A DNA stretch of 64,000 nucleotides from Rhizopus arrhizus (taxonomy: Eukaryota; Mucoromycota; Mucoromycetes; Mucorales; Rhizopodaceae): NCBI GenBank assembly GCA_024220505.1, contig JAKZZE010000017.1, positions 1,165,765 to 1,229,764 of the forward strand. The letters run 5' to 3'. A program made the translations under genes and the position numbers. Position 1 is the stretch's first letter. Every line of letters starts with the position of its first letter. The notes beneath the pieces are model-generated. The model was not told the origin of the DNA. It made no database searches and saw only the letters and a list, made by a program, of their open reading frames with translations. This document shows, piece after piece, positions 31,115-42,890 of the stretch.

Positions 31115-32752
31115 CAGTAGGTCAAAAAATTGCTGCAAGGAATTGCAAAATACCTGTTTTACAGCTGGTTGTCTATGGATACTGCATGAAACTATCTCAA
31201 ACATTGATTGTTTGTACCTCACTAGAAAGGGCATTTATTCGTCGATTATCTGATATGAGCAATGATTATTGGTGGAATTTGAGATTGTTAAAGGGAATAT
31301 TATAAACATCCGGCATTTTTTACTTGTTTACATATGTTTGGAATGACGAATTTTAATACGACCCAACCGGTTGTTATTATAATTTTTCACATACTTGACA
31401 TGATTAGAATGTTGCCAGTATATAAAAGCGCTTAAAATTCCTTTATTCTAAATTTTAAATTGTCTTATTCAAATTATTTCTCTTTTTTACCCTATCATCA
31501 ACCACATGCCTAAATGACTATCAAACGAGAAAGTAAACGATCTCAAACAAACATTAACTGAGCCCACATCAGCGTACGATATTGCTAAGGAGACTGGAGT
31601 ACATAAAACAACTGTTAGTAGACACTTTAGAAGGTTGTTTTTAAACAGGACAATAAATACAGGTGGGAGACCTACAATAGTCTCCAAAGTGACGAAGCGG
31701 TTAATCAAAAGAAAATTCGTTGAAGGGGTTCTAAAGACTGCCAAAAAGGTATGCCGGGAGCTGGCTGCACTAGGCTATGATATCTCATACCAGTCAGCAA
31801 TTAAGGTACTGAAATCAATGCAGTTCCATTTTTCAATAGAAAAAAAGAAGCTATTTCCGACAAAAGCACATATGTAGCATCAGTTAGAATGTGTCAACGA
31901 TCATCAGGGTTAGACAGTGGATGGCTTACAGCAAACAGTGTTCTCTAGTGGTACTAAGATCAATGTATGGGGATCTGATGGTGGTAACTACTATTGGAAA
32001 AGGCCAAGTGGTCTTTTTCAACATCGTGACCTGAAATTTACAGTCAAGCATAGAGCTAGCAAGTTGATGACGTGAGGCTGTATAACATGCGGAAGTCCAG
32101 GATATGACTGCCAAATTTACGATGGAAGCATTTATTCGGATGTTTACCAGCATAATTTGGACACCACGCTTCGTGATACTACGGAGCACTATAATTTCGA
32201 CTGGTCCTACATTTACTTTCAGCATGATAATGACCCAAAGCACAAGATAAAATCCACAATAGCCTGGTTAGATAATCATCAAGTGCGCTATATTAGCGAT
32301 TGGCCAGCTCAGAGTCCGGACTTAAATCCAATAGAACATGTATGGCATCAACTGAAGTTAAAGCTCAGCTGTTACGAACGTAGAGCAAAGAATACGGATG
32401 AGCTTTGGGAACGAGTAGAAAAAGCATGGAATGAATTTGATAAAGAACTTTGCCAAAGGTATATCGATAGCAAGCCGGCAAGAATTCAAGAGGCTATTAA
32501 TAAAAAAGGAGGATCAACTAAATATTAATAAATAAATTCATTTCGTTCAAATTTTCGTTTTTTCAAATTTTCAAATTGCGCACCTCATACTTCCTTCAAT
32601 ACTTATCCAATGGGGCTTAACTCTTTCGGATTTTTCAAGACATGTAGGAAATCTACTATGTAGAAACAGAAGCAGTTTGTACCATTGTGACAGGATGTAC
32701 GCTACAAAAACTGAGAAAAATGGATTCCTTGCAGCAATTTTTTGACCTACTG
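31115..32752 (+). mobile_element. Dead Tc1/mariner-type element (same family as 24388)
   Basis: A 1638-bp element with CAGTAGGTCAAAAAATTGCTG termini flanked by TA (31113-31114 and 32753-32754). It is colinear with the element at 24388 and clearly older by its internal damage. Confidence 0.93.
31506..32528 (+). pseudogene. Tc1/mariner transposase pseudogene
   Basis: The ATG at 31506 is followed by a TGA at codon 4 (ATG CCT AAA TGA). The HTH half is partly open (31635-31877). A TAG at 31875 and further damage interrupt the centre, where FSDE has become FSSGT. The last 123 codons (32157-32528) remain open, with FQHDNDPKHK and SPDLNPIEHVW. They are nearly identical to the 24388 copy, a contrast with the decayed first two thirds. 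Confidence 0.9.
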
Positions 32753-35700
32753 TATATACCATTATGAGGAATGTAATTTAACAAAAAGTTTAACTTGAAC
32801 TATTAAGCTCTCAACTAAAGAATGTCAAGGGATTCTAATGTTATGTACGGGTTTATAATTAGTTCTGGTAAACTTACTCCGGAATATTTCTGTCATTATA
32901 CAACAAATTGTTCTGTTCAAATTTTGTTACAAAGCAGTTATCATTAACAAATATTAACAAAGTCTTTCTTTGTTTTTCAAGTAAATATGTTGCTTTATTG
33001 ATTTTTATGTTCGGTTAGATGGAAGAACGGTATACTTTTAAGCTCATACTAGCTCATTACTTCTCTCATGTTTGTACATGGATGTAACTTACCATCAACC
33101 ATTAAAGATGTTAACAATGTCAACGTTGTTTACCAACAAGAACTTTTCAGCAATAAGTAGCAATTTAATTTTGATATTTTTATAATTTCATCATGTTAAA
33201 AAGAACAGCTTTGCTTATGAGGTTCATGTTCATCATCCTAATGTGTCCCATTAGGAATTCCTAATGTAAAAAAGAGAAAACCAAAAGAAACGAACATTAG
33301 ACTTGGCTTTTTTTTATTTACTTATAATTGACCGGTGCTTGAGCTTTTCTTTTTGTTTTTTTGTGTCCTTGGCATTTCGTTTATTTCATAAGACAAAACG
33401 AGGAAGAAAAAAAAAGAATTCTTTTTTCTGCTATAATTTATTAAGATGCCAGCTTTTTTTTAAATTGAAGTAAAAGAATGAAAAAGATGTTCATCATATC
33501 ATATTATTCAAATGAGGTTTTATAAACTCTTACGTGAATATATTAAAACTAGCGTATATCATGAACTGTGAGCTTAATATCTTGACAGCAGCTTTTCAGC
33601 TAAAAACAAGTAGAGATATTCTGTATATAAATATTTTTAATCTCCGAAAGCAAAAAACGGGACAAGAATTTAAATATCTTCATGATAATACGTCTGTTTT
33701 TTGCAAACAGCATATCAATGAAAAGCTAATTTTTTTCTCCATCGTTTGATATAAACGTCATACATATTGAGTGTATAGTCGTGGAGATAAGTGCAATATT
33801 GCTGATTTATGTATGGACTGGCGATTTTACTACAAAATGAATAATCAATATCCGGCGATGTCTTGTTAGTCCATATAAGAGGCAAAGACACATTTAAAGC
33901 ATTCCAATGCTTAAAGTTATGAGCTTGACAGAGACACTGTTGAAAAAATGTTTCCTTTGCTTTAAATTTAAGGACCAATTACAGTTTCACCTTTTTTCGC
34001 ACAAAAAGGAAGACAAGCAGGACGCTGTCTAGGCGGCATTTTTTATCGGGAGTGGGGTATGAAAATACCTGATATTCTATACTATTATCTACCCAAATAC
34101 ACCACTATGCTTTAGCCTAGACAGCTTTAATAGTATCAATTAGCTACATAGCCAGAGTTGATGTTAGCTTAGTAGGTAGTGAGCTGCATTCCTTACTATA
34201 AAAAGATTGAAGGTGCAATGACCAGCACCTAAAGCTCTCAAGCAGAACACAATGAAATGTCCTCCGGTAAACCTATTTTACTTGGAGAATTGCTTAATAG
34301 ATGGTAGAAAACGCCAGTTCTTTTTATGGAGGGGCTTGGCTGGCCTTCTTGATTTGGGAAAGATGTGTACTTGTCTAAATATATGCAGCTTTGCGCATTA
34401 TAAACTGCATAACGCTATGCGAACCTAGAAACTAAAAAAAAAATTGCTGGAAAGCTAAATACTGTATGTGTAAACTTATTAATTAAACCAATCGAGGTTG
34501 TTTGCATATATCGAATTGTTCGAACCTTACTGGTAGTTCAATTAAATGCTTAAAACAATGATATCCAAAGATTGGGAAATCGAGAGAATATAATGTAGAC
34601 ATGGTAGTTATTATCTTCATGACATACCAAGGAACAATGATGTGTATATACCTCTACCATAAAAAAACGTCGTACGTAAAGGATCTTGAGCAGAAAATTG
34701 ATAGTAAGAGATGCCATGTTTACCTTAATGATTTTCTTAATATCGTGTGAGATCAACCAAAGGATTCTTAAATTAGTAATCTGACTGTATATCATATATA
34801 ACACTTCGTGCTATGTACGATAAACAGCCTACGTAATTTATACCGTATTACCTAGGACACTAAATCACATCGTTATACTCTAAGTCGTAGCTTGTATTGA
34901 ATGGGTATTCTCTCTCGTCCTTACTCAATAAAGAGGCTCAAGAGACTCATCGATTATTTGACTTATTTCGTTAATTTTATTCGTCGAGGGAAACGACACA
35001 TCTATTCCACAAGAGACGGATACTTTTATCAAAGATTGATTTTAAGGTTACGTAGTAATCTGGACTGATGATAAAGTTAGGCGATAAGAGATAGCCAAGA
35101 TTGAAGAAATTTAACATGCATAAAAGATAGTATAGTCTGATTTTAAGAGTAAGCTGCTGTTGCTAGTGCCAAACTTGATTGCCAAAATTAGCTATAGACT
35201 ATGAAAACATATCATCATGTAAACTTATTTGTAAAACTTCAATCCAAAGCAATAGCACTGCGCCTTAATGACATGCCAAAAGGCAGTAGAAGTTAGCAAG
35301 ATAAATTGGTATAGAAATAAGGGAGGCTCAGTACTAAATTGTACTTACTCGAATTCAAAGCGCAGGAGTAGCTACAGCTTTTTTATCTACTGGGTGAAAT
35401 GAGTACTCGCAATTGACTACCTTTACTTTCACTGTCTACAAGAAGGTATGCTTTCTGTAAAGTACAAATTATTGCACGTTTTTAATGTAAAAGTAGCTGC
35501 TCATGTTTTAATCAGAATATAAAACAAAAGAAATGAGCAAAAAAACAATAACTGTAATACAAAATTAAAGCCCATCTTTATTGCACATTTCTATATATCG
35601 CAAATGGGCCACTTTTTATGGATAAAATGTTGGCATCTATTTATATTCTTTGTGAGCGCAGGTATGAAAGATATAGAATCGGTAACGAAAGGGTGCTGAA

Positions 35701-37013
35701 GAACCAATGATTAAGCTAAAGCTTGTCAAGGATGTAATATATGCATCTGAAGTTGAACAATAGAAATAATAACCAGTCAATTAACTTCGATCTAATTACC
35801 TCTGGGTTGACAATTGATTAGACTATTTAGAATGATAAATGCTAATCGTATCACTGAAAATTTGGGAATGCATAGCTTTGTTAGTCTTAGTTTAATCTTT
35901 CGAGCTCAGTTGTTCATTTAATTATAAAGTAAAGTTTCCAGTATTGACTTGTAGCTTAGTATGCTCTTTTGCAGCAACAGAGTCAAAAGCATGTTTACTG
36001 GTCTACAGATATGACGTTTTTGAAAAAAAGCTTTATAGTACGTCTTTTAAGTTTATTCAAATGCGCACGATGCGCATCTACAATATCATTTAACTTCGGT
36101 TGTCTAGTAGTGCGGCTTCTATGCTGAATTGGTTATCCATCAATATAGGTTTTGATATATCGATAAAGAATAGCATGAAAGATTAAACAAAAAAAGGGGA
36201 AAGGGCTTCTGAAGTTGCACTTGCTTAGATATGTAACGAAGAACGCTCACAGTCTTAGCCAAGTATATTATATGGACATTTATGATATTCCTTGACGGTT
36301 TAAGTGTAAGCACATAGTCTCCAGTCATAATTTATAAAGATCAAAATCCAAAATTTTAAATTCGCATCCTCATCTCTCCCTCAATTCTCGGAGGTAATAC
36401 ATGAAATCTTTATCACAACGGGATGTACAAACTCGAAGACATGATGTGGGAGTCTCAAGCAGACAGATGGCATGAACCTTTTGGTAGCATAAAAATATAT
36501 TTTTTGCAAAAAAGCTGCTCATGTTTTTCATCTACTGTTGCTAGCGTTATATAGAAACAATAATGGTAACAACAGCTTTTCCGTAGCCAGAAACGTACTA
36601 CAATATCAAAAATTAGATAGTTATAACTTTACATAACGTGAGATAACAAAGCTCACTATATTCCTGATACAATTGGTCACTTTATAACAGCTCATACTAG
36701 CATCTTCCACTTCATGAGGACACGTTATAGTCAATGCGGCGTAGTAGAAGATACTTATGTCCAACGGATCTGCAGGCGAATAACGGCTACAATTACAAAT
36801 GATAAAAAACAACTTTCTCTGCTAAATGTATGATGTCGGCTACACAGTGACTAGCAGGCTGCTTCGTTGGATTAAAAAATGATTATAAATCAAAGAGACA
36901 ATGAAAGATTTAAAAGAAAGTATAATACATATTGATGGATGTTTATTTTTATTTTTTGCACATATCATAAAAAAAAAAGAAAAATAGAGAAAGGCATAAT
37001 AAAAATAAAAGAA
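32753..37013. other. 4.2-kb AT-rich region without a supported gene
   Basis: Mostly unrecognised AT-rich DNA with old repeat fragments, including the solo-LTR-like sequence at 35563. One minus-strand frame at 33715-33978 (87 residues, ...LIWTNKTSPDIDYSFC..., ending RWRKKLAFH) looks somewhat protein-like. An upstream frame beginning MPPRQRPACLPFC (near 34040) could be its out-of-frame start, but no intron or homologue supports it. LTR-like sequence at ~34960-35350 faintly resembles 21600-21960. Confidence 0.4.
35563..35812 (-). repeat. Solo-LTR-like repeat, inverted relative to 22807
   Basis: The reverse complement starts TGTCAACCC and contains ATATAAATAGATGCC and GCAATAAAG. It aligns along its length with 22807-23056. 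Confidence 0.5.
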
Positions 37014-39771
37014 TTAAATTTCATAAAAGAGTAGCCCCTTTTTCACGGTCCATATTCTATCCTTTGCAATTCTTGGGATAAACATAAACTTGTCATATAT
37101 ATATTTGAGAATAGCTAGGCGAAAGCTGATGAGATCTGATTTTAGATGTGGATTATTTATGCAAAGTATAATATAGCATGCCCGAGCCTGTAGCAATTTC
37201 CATGAACTTGATGCATGTTGAAAAGCAACAGACTCAGGATTTTCTACTACTTGACAATAGTCAGGAAGAAGTAAGTCTTCTATTTGTCTTCGTACGTGAG
37301 GGGACTTTGCCAAGCTATAATGATCATTCTATCAAAGATTTAGTTGGAAAACTAATCAAAGGCTTAAGATAATACCTTTAAAATATCCTTGAGATACTCC
37401 TTGTCAGAAAAAAAGTTCGAGCCATACGCCATCAGCTTTTGATGAGATCGTTTATCTTTACAATACTTGTCCCATTTCGAAAATTTGAATAGAACTTCAT
37501 GCATAATTAAATTCACAAAAGGCTCCACGCAATCATTAGTAAAGCCATAGCAAGTCATATAAGACACAGCATGGTCCCAATAATAGTTTTCTTTGTTTGT
37601 CAAATCTATATATTTAGCATACATTCCAAGATCAAAGTTCAAATTGGTGTTCATATTGCTTCTTTCTAAAAGTGTCGGTATTCTATAATGCCGTTCAGGC
37701 AATTCAATGTTGCAATCATAGCCAGGCTCTATCTTGTTTATTATTTCGTCCTGAAATACACCGTGAAGATGCTGTTTTAGAGAAAGAGCACATGACCAAC
37801 GAGAGCCATCCTCAGATAACACAAACAGATTGGGCGTAAACAAAGCCATGGACTTGCGGCACCGATGTGCTTTTATTTGTTCCATAAATGGTTGCCACCA
37901 GCTACGATCCGATGGTCGGTGAACCAACGAAGAGAGCATGTAAGCTATAAAAGCCACACCGGTAAGCTGCCGTGCTGTATATCGAGAATCTCTTTGGCTG
38001 TGAAAGTTTTTTGCTAAAGCAACTAGAGAATCTAGTCGCTTTTCGACAAAGCACCAAAGAGATTCAGACTTGTACCAATTGATATGTGTTTGCAGAGAAT
38101 TCCTAAACAAATAGTATTAGAGTATTTACATATACAATGTCAAATACATACTTGGCTAGCTCTATAGTACGATTATAAAGCGTATCCCAGCTATTTGCTT
38201 TGAAACGCACTTCAAGCCGTACCCCATAAGATTGAGATGCCATCAAAGATAAACAATGCTTCATCTTGTTCTATATATTATGATAAGCTAAAGCCTGATG
38301 TACGTTGTAGAATTTTTGCTTACTATGTGTTTGATAAAGCTTTCCGACATTTTAAACACTTCGCCTGGCTGGAAGTCTTGCCCATGCCTCTCACCAACTG
38401 CTGATCTGCGGTAAAATGGCTCCTTTGAATGGGAGTACGCAGTGACCCTTATAAAATCGGATTTAGGGTTTGCATACTTAAAGCCACCAATACCGAGATG
38501 GTCGCAAAGAGGATCATGACGATACTTGCTTGGAAAAAAAGTTTCATTTGCGGCAAGGAATTTCTCTATTATAGCGTGAAAGGTTCTACTATCACCTGTG
38601 GACCAAATGCCAGAAACACCGTGCTGAGGACATCCAAAGTTGACTCCTAAGTCCAAATAAAAGTGCTGTAGGTCAACACGATCCCATACAAAACCTTGGG
38701 AAGCCAAAGCATCAATAAATGTCTCATCCCCAGAAAATCGAGATTTTATGCCCATTCCCCACGTTACAAAAAAGAAATCACCAAAGACAGAATTCAAGCC
38801 TGAATTATGTGATAGAATACCCTTCATTGCTTTGTCTAGCCTAGCAAACTCTTTCATGCTAACGTACATACTTTTTCCCATACCGGAATGAGCAGCAGAC
38901 TCATAATCTAAAGGTACAGGCACCACTGAAGTATCAAAGACTATACCCAAAGCCGGAAGGAGAACAAGGTCCACAAACTGAACATGATAGTGACTGGGTA
39001 TATGATACGATGGGCTTACTCCTTCGGTTGCAGCAAGTTCCTGATAAATACGAGGGAAACAAATACAGACCTATAAGCATTTGTTAAATAGTTGCATTTT
39101 AAAAGTAGGTGATATACCTGAAGTTTTTCTGTCTTTAAAAGTTGCACATTAGGGATTCTGTGAACGCCAACACTGACATTCTTGGTATAAACATTGTGAG
39201 ACCAAGTTACACCGGTATCCGACATGTAACTACTTGAATATAATGGCCTGACAATAAGGCCACAAGAGTTTCTAAGTGGTACATCATCACTAACATATGC
39301 AAAGGAGTCAATGTCTGTGGAAACACTGACTTCACCAGGAACTGCTTTACATATGTTATCTACAAATGCAGGAGATAGTTGATCACTAGTACCGTCATAA
39401 ACGCATCCAAGGATATGCTGAAATATATCGTTGAATGTTTGTCGATTAGCATCAGATGAGCAGTTCACAAACTCTTCAACTCCCATAGAAGCTATAAATT
39501 ATTCATTTAATGTTTATATACAAAGTATTTCGCAAATGTACCTTGGGAGTTAAAATACCGTTGACGATCCAATATGGACAAAGCATTGACGGGGCGTACG
39601 ATATGTTCAGCTTCATCTAAAAGAAATGTCAGATATTTATGGATGCCAAATAATTAAGTTACCTTCACGCGAACGTGTACGACTACTGATTTCAACAAAC
39701 GGCTCTACAAACTCACTAGAGTTATCGTGGGAGACAATTTCAACATAAGGTTCGAGATATAAATCAGACAT
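37014..39771 (-). CDS. Seven-exon gene for an unrecognised 821-residue protein (unit III)
   Basis: I do not recognise this protein. Exons on the minus strand: 39771-39663, 39616-39542, 39491-39118, 39070-38324, 38270-38152, 38102-37376 and 37328-37014. Introns are 46-53 nt, all GT-AG (donors GTAACT, GTACAT, GTATAT, GTAAGC, GTATGT, GTATTA). Reading phase is kept across all six, giving 2466 nt. It starts MSDLYLEPYVEI. Visible features are SRTRSRE near residue 30, a central region with FFFVTWGMGIKS, FGCPQHGVSGIW and DPLCDHLGIGG, and a C-terminal part with SMALFTPNLFVL, EPFVNLIMHEV and YGSNFF. No signal peptide, membrane segment, P-loop, DDE or RT motif is seen. It is not helicase-like, unlike yeast Y' proteins. 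A TATA-like box lies ~78 bp upstream. A partial paralogue is at 42190. The tandem copy is identical in every exon I compared. Confidence 0.8.
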
Positions 39772-39848
39772 AGTGTGAGTAGCAGAAAAAAAGAATAAAT
39801 GAGAAAGATAATAAAGCAAAAAAAAAAAGAATGAAAAATTAGTCCACG

Positions 39849-39857
39849 GTATTTATA
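39849..39857 (-). promoter_or_regulatory. TATA-like box of the 821-residue protein gene
   Basis: The minus strand reads TATAAATAC, 78 bases before the ATG at 39771, a plausible core promoter distance. Confidence 0.45.
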
Positions 39858-40029
39858 ACGATATGAAGTGGACGGCGAAAACGTAACGATAACACAATAA
39901 CTGACAGAAATCACGCAATTCCATAATCGGTAGTTATTATTGGTGGAGTATGATACCATTTTTGCGCTATTTTTGCTCCTAATCGGTTATTGGCTGTTGT
40001 ATATAAATTATCAGATGTTAACAAAACAA

Positions 40030-40430
40030 AAAACCTTAAACCATAGCAACAAAAATAAGTCAGAACACGCTAGACAGTGCGTTTCACTTTGACAGACGAA
40101 GCCTCATTAGATGAATTATCCCTGCTGCTTATTTACTTGGCCAAGTGCTTGAAAAGAAAAATTAGGATTGTCTGTGACCGTCTGATTTGAATAAAAATTT
40201 TGTGACAGGGAAAAGGCATAAATTTCTACAATATTTGTAATCCCGCACTATTAAAGGGAAGGAGATTTTCAATTTCTTTCTCTTTCTTTCGCCTTTCCAT
40301 TTTTTTTGTAAAGTGATAGTTTCATAACCTGGTTTGAATTAGTCGACGTCTGGTTGACGAGCTGATATAGTATCCACTTGGGCCACAGAGGTTTGACATC
40401 GTCATAAAATTGCTCTTTTTTTTTTCTTTC
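40030..40430 (-). repeat. Dispersed LTR/SINE-like repeat with antisense tRNA-like arm
   Basis: Aligns with 20170-20510: CACGCTAGACAGTGCGTTTC, a TTTCTTTCTCTTTCTTTCG tract and a reversed D-arm ATCCACTTGGGCCAC near 40370-40385. It lies directly upstream of the 821-residue protein gene. Confidence 0.5.
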
Positions 40431-41044
40431 TCTAATGTGGTTATATCCTGAAACCCTGTGGTTACACGCTTACTTTCGGAATGATCAGAGTGATCGGAGT
40501 GATGATAGACACACTAGGTGCACCCTATTTGATATCTATATGGGACAAAAAGACATTTTTACACATAGTGATCTATGCTTATGCTTATACTTGTGACTAA
40601 GGTTAAGCTTACTGCTAGGATATTTTAAAAGTTGAGCTAATTTCAATCTTTCTGTAGTAAAATTTGTAATAAATTTTAACAAAATGTTGTATTGTTAAGA
40701 GAGCAATATTTTTTAAATATTACATGCGATGCTTCTTTAATTATCAATAAATGCTTCACAGAACATGATATAAATCTAGCTTTCAATAATTATGGGTGTG
40801 GAGAGTATAATATCTGATGTGGTTATAAATAATGCACATTGATCCTAAAGTGCTATGACAATAAGACACATAATAGAAACAGGTAAAAGGCTTTGAAAGT
40901 ATCAGAAACAACAAATATAAGGTTATAGCAGATAATTCATGTTATGATGTAAAAGGTATAATAGATATTACCAAAATAAGCCAGAAGAAGTCCAACAAAA
41001 ATAAGACAGGACACGCTAGACACAGTGTAATAACCTTTGTGTTT
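40431..41044. repeat. Core-repeat variant and AT-rich filler
   Basis: A diverged subtelomeric core and 133-bp unit (CCCTGTGGTTACACGCTTAC, CACTAGGTGCACCCTATTTG) at 40440-40615. Then AT-rich DNA, and at 40948-41030 a fragment of the GATGTAAAAGGTATAATAG repeat also at 20132. No gene. Confidence 0.5.
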
Positions 41045-41789
41045 ATTGGATTAAGGTTAAACCCCAAGATCCTGTGGTTGGTTGCCCGCTTAATTTCAGA
41101 ATTGTGGCAGAAACACTAGCCGCACCCCATCCATCGCTAAATGGGGTAAAATTGGCCAACTTTATGGAAGATAGGTTTATATCGGCTACTGGATTCGAAC
41201 TCTCGCCTAACAGCAAGCATGACGATAATGTCGCCACTAGGCCAAACAATAGTCTAACCTTAGAGGGAACTGGAGAACATTCAGTACAACATTGGAAAAA
41301 CTTTTGGCCAACAAAATTTATTTTTTTGCATATTATGATTAGAAGGATTCCGGTGATTGTAACGGAAAGCAATATGCACTCTTGCGCTCTGATCTCTGTG
41401 TGAGAAAAGGTAAGATGTAACCTGCTTAAAGCTCATTATGTAATTGCTTATAAGGTATGAGGTTTTTCTTCCTTCGATCGATGTCAGATTTTATATCAAA
41501 TTTATATGTTTTTTAGGAGAAAGCAAAAATAATTTTTTTTGTCATACATGATGGAACAGCTACCTTGTTGATGATGGTTTTGTTTTATAATAATCATCTT
41601 TTATTTGTAATGAAAGTTAACAAAGCATCAAAATTGTGGATGTAGAAAGGGAATGTGGAATTTTATTAAAAATAAAAGTGGTATAATAATCATATACATC
41701 CATCTATTAATCTTTACTGTATAACGATAAACAATTATCACTCTTATTTTTATCTTAATACACAAGGTTGAATTTTACTGAATAAAAAA
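41045..41789 (-). repeat. Core repeat plus antisense tRNA-like unit and tail
   Basis: The AAACCCCAAGATCC core, then CACCCCATCCATCGC. A tRNA-like segment follows on the minus strand (~41262-41175) with TGGCCTAGTGG as A box and GAGTTCGAATCC as B box. A tail of ~500 bp follows, shared with 21480-22360 and 59600-60134. Anticodon stem pairing is poor, so this is a tRNA-derived repeat. Confidence 0.6.
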
Positions 41790-42075
41790 ATGGAAACTAT
41801 TAATGTCAAGGATAACTTAGTAAGAGAATATCAAATTTTAACAACTGAATACTAGAAATTCTTAAATTATGGTTGGTCAATAATTAGTCAAAAAAATACT
41901 TGAAGGAGAAAGACCTACTCCTATTAGTAAAATTGACGAAATTAAAAATATTCTATTTGAAAAACCAATAACAATATCAGTTTATTTCTTTTTAGTTATA
42001 TTATTTGATGTTCAGGATTATAAGGAGCCATATAATACTTTAGAAAAAGAATTATTGATATGATACTTTATTATG
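41790..42075 (+). pseudogene. Small membrane-protein gene relic, copy 2
   Basis: Colinear with 22367-22703: starts METINVKDNLVREYQ, has the same TAG after 21 codons and the same A7 run, then continues as ILEGERPTP, IDEIKNILFEKPITISVYFF and DYKEPYNTLEK. It then meets a TGA where copy 1 has TTA (LLI then stop). Peptide similarity exceeds what decaying DNA alone would give, so the ancestor was coding. The 3' end is replaced by the paralogue region from ~42076. Confidence 0.5.
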
Positions 42076-42189
42076 GTAAACAAATCAATAGATAATGTCC
42101 GTTTTGTAGTAAGGAACGGTACATGCTAAAAGATGTTTATTTTTTTGCATATTGTACATAAAAAGACATAATATAAATAAATAAAAAAT

Positions 42190-42890
42190 TAAATTTCATA
42201 AAAGAGTAACCCTTTGCTTACAGTCCATATTCTGTCCTTTGCAATTCTTGGTATGAGCATAAACTTGTTAAATATATATTGAAGCAAGATTTGACGAAAT
42301 TTGTCGAGGTCTTTTTACAAATGTGGATTATTTATGCATAGAATCATATAACACGCCCGAGACTAGAATAACTTTCATGAGCTTAATGGGTGTTGGAAAG
42401 CAACTGACTCGGTGTTTCGCCTTGTATGAGCAGACGTGATTATGTTGGAATGGCCGTCCTATAATAAGTTTAGTTAGAAAACTAGTCAAAGATTTACTAT
42501 GGTATTTTATAATGTCTTTTATATAATTTTTATCACGAAAGAAGTTTGAGCCATACGCTTGCAGCTTTTGATATGCCTTTTTGCCCTTGCAGTGTTTGTT
42601 CCATTTCGAAAACTTGCTAATTACTTCATGCATCATCAAATTGACAAAAGGCCCTACAGAAGCATCACTTACGCCATAGTGGCTTGTAAAGAGCAGAGCA
42701 TGGTTCCAGTTGTAGTTTTCTTTGTTGGACAGATCTATATGCACACCTGTGAGTTGGCTTGCTGTAAACCTTGTCTCTGCTTGACTGTGGAAATTCCTTG
42801 CTATTGCAAAAAGCGCATCTAAACGGTTCTCCACAAACGAGCAAATAGCATTGGAGGGATGAATGTACCTTTGCTGTCATCGGAATCTAA
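42190..42890 (-). pseudogene. Truncated paralogue of the 821-residue protein
   Basis: The minus strand at 42834-42510 encodes ENRLDALFAIARNFHSQ, ASQLTGV, IDLSNKENYNWNHA, PFVNLMMHEV and YGSNFFRDKNYIKDI. This aligns with exon 6 of the gene at 37014 (EKRLDSLVALAKNFHSQ, and so on). An in-frame deletion removes ~110 residues between TGV and IDL. Sequence at 42190-42350 matches the last exon (TCCATATTCTNTCCTTTGCAATTCTTGG) including the 3' flank, but it is frame-damaged. Exons 1-5 are missing. Confidence 0.75.

Noticed and set aside
33715..33978. A confident minus-strand gene
   Set aside because: It has no proper ATG in frame, and the plausible upstream start is out of frame without a workable intron. 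Kept only as a remark.
37014..39771. Identification as a Y'-type helicase, transposase, tyrosine recombinase or reverse transcriptase
   Set aside because: No Walker motifs, DDE triad, R-H-R-Y set or YxDD/FADD motif could be seen in the spliced product.
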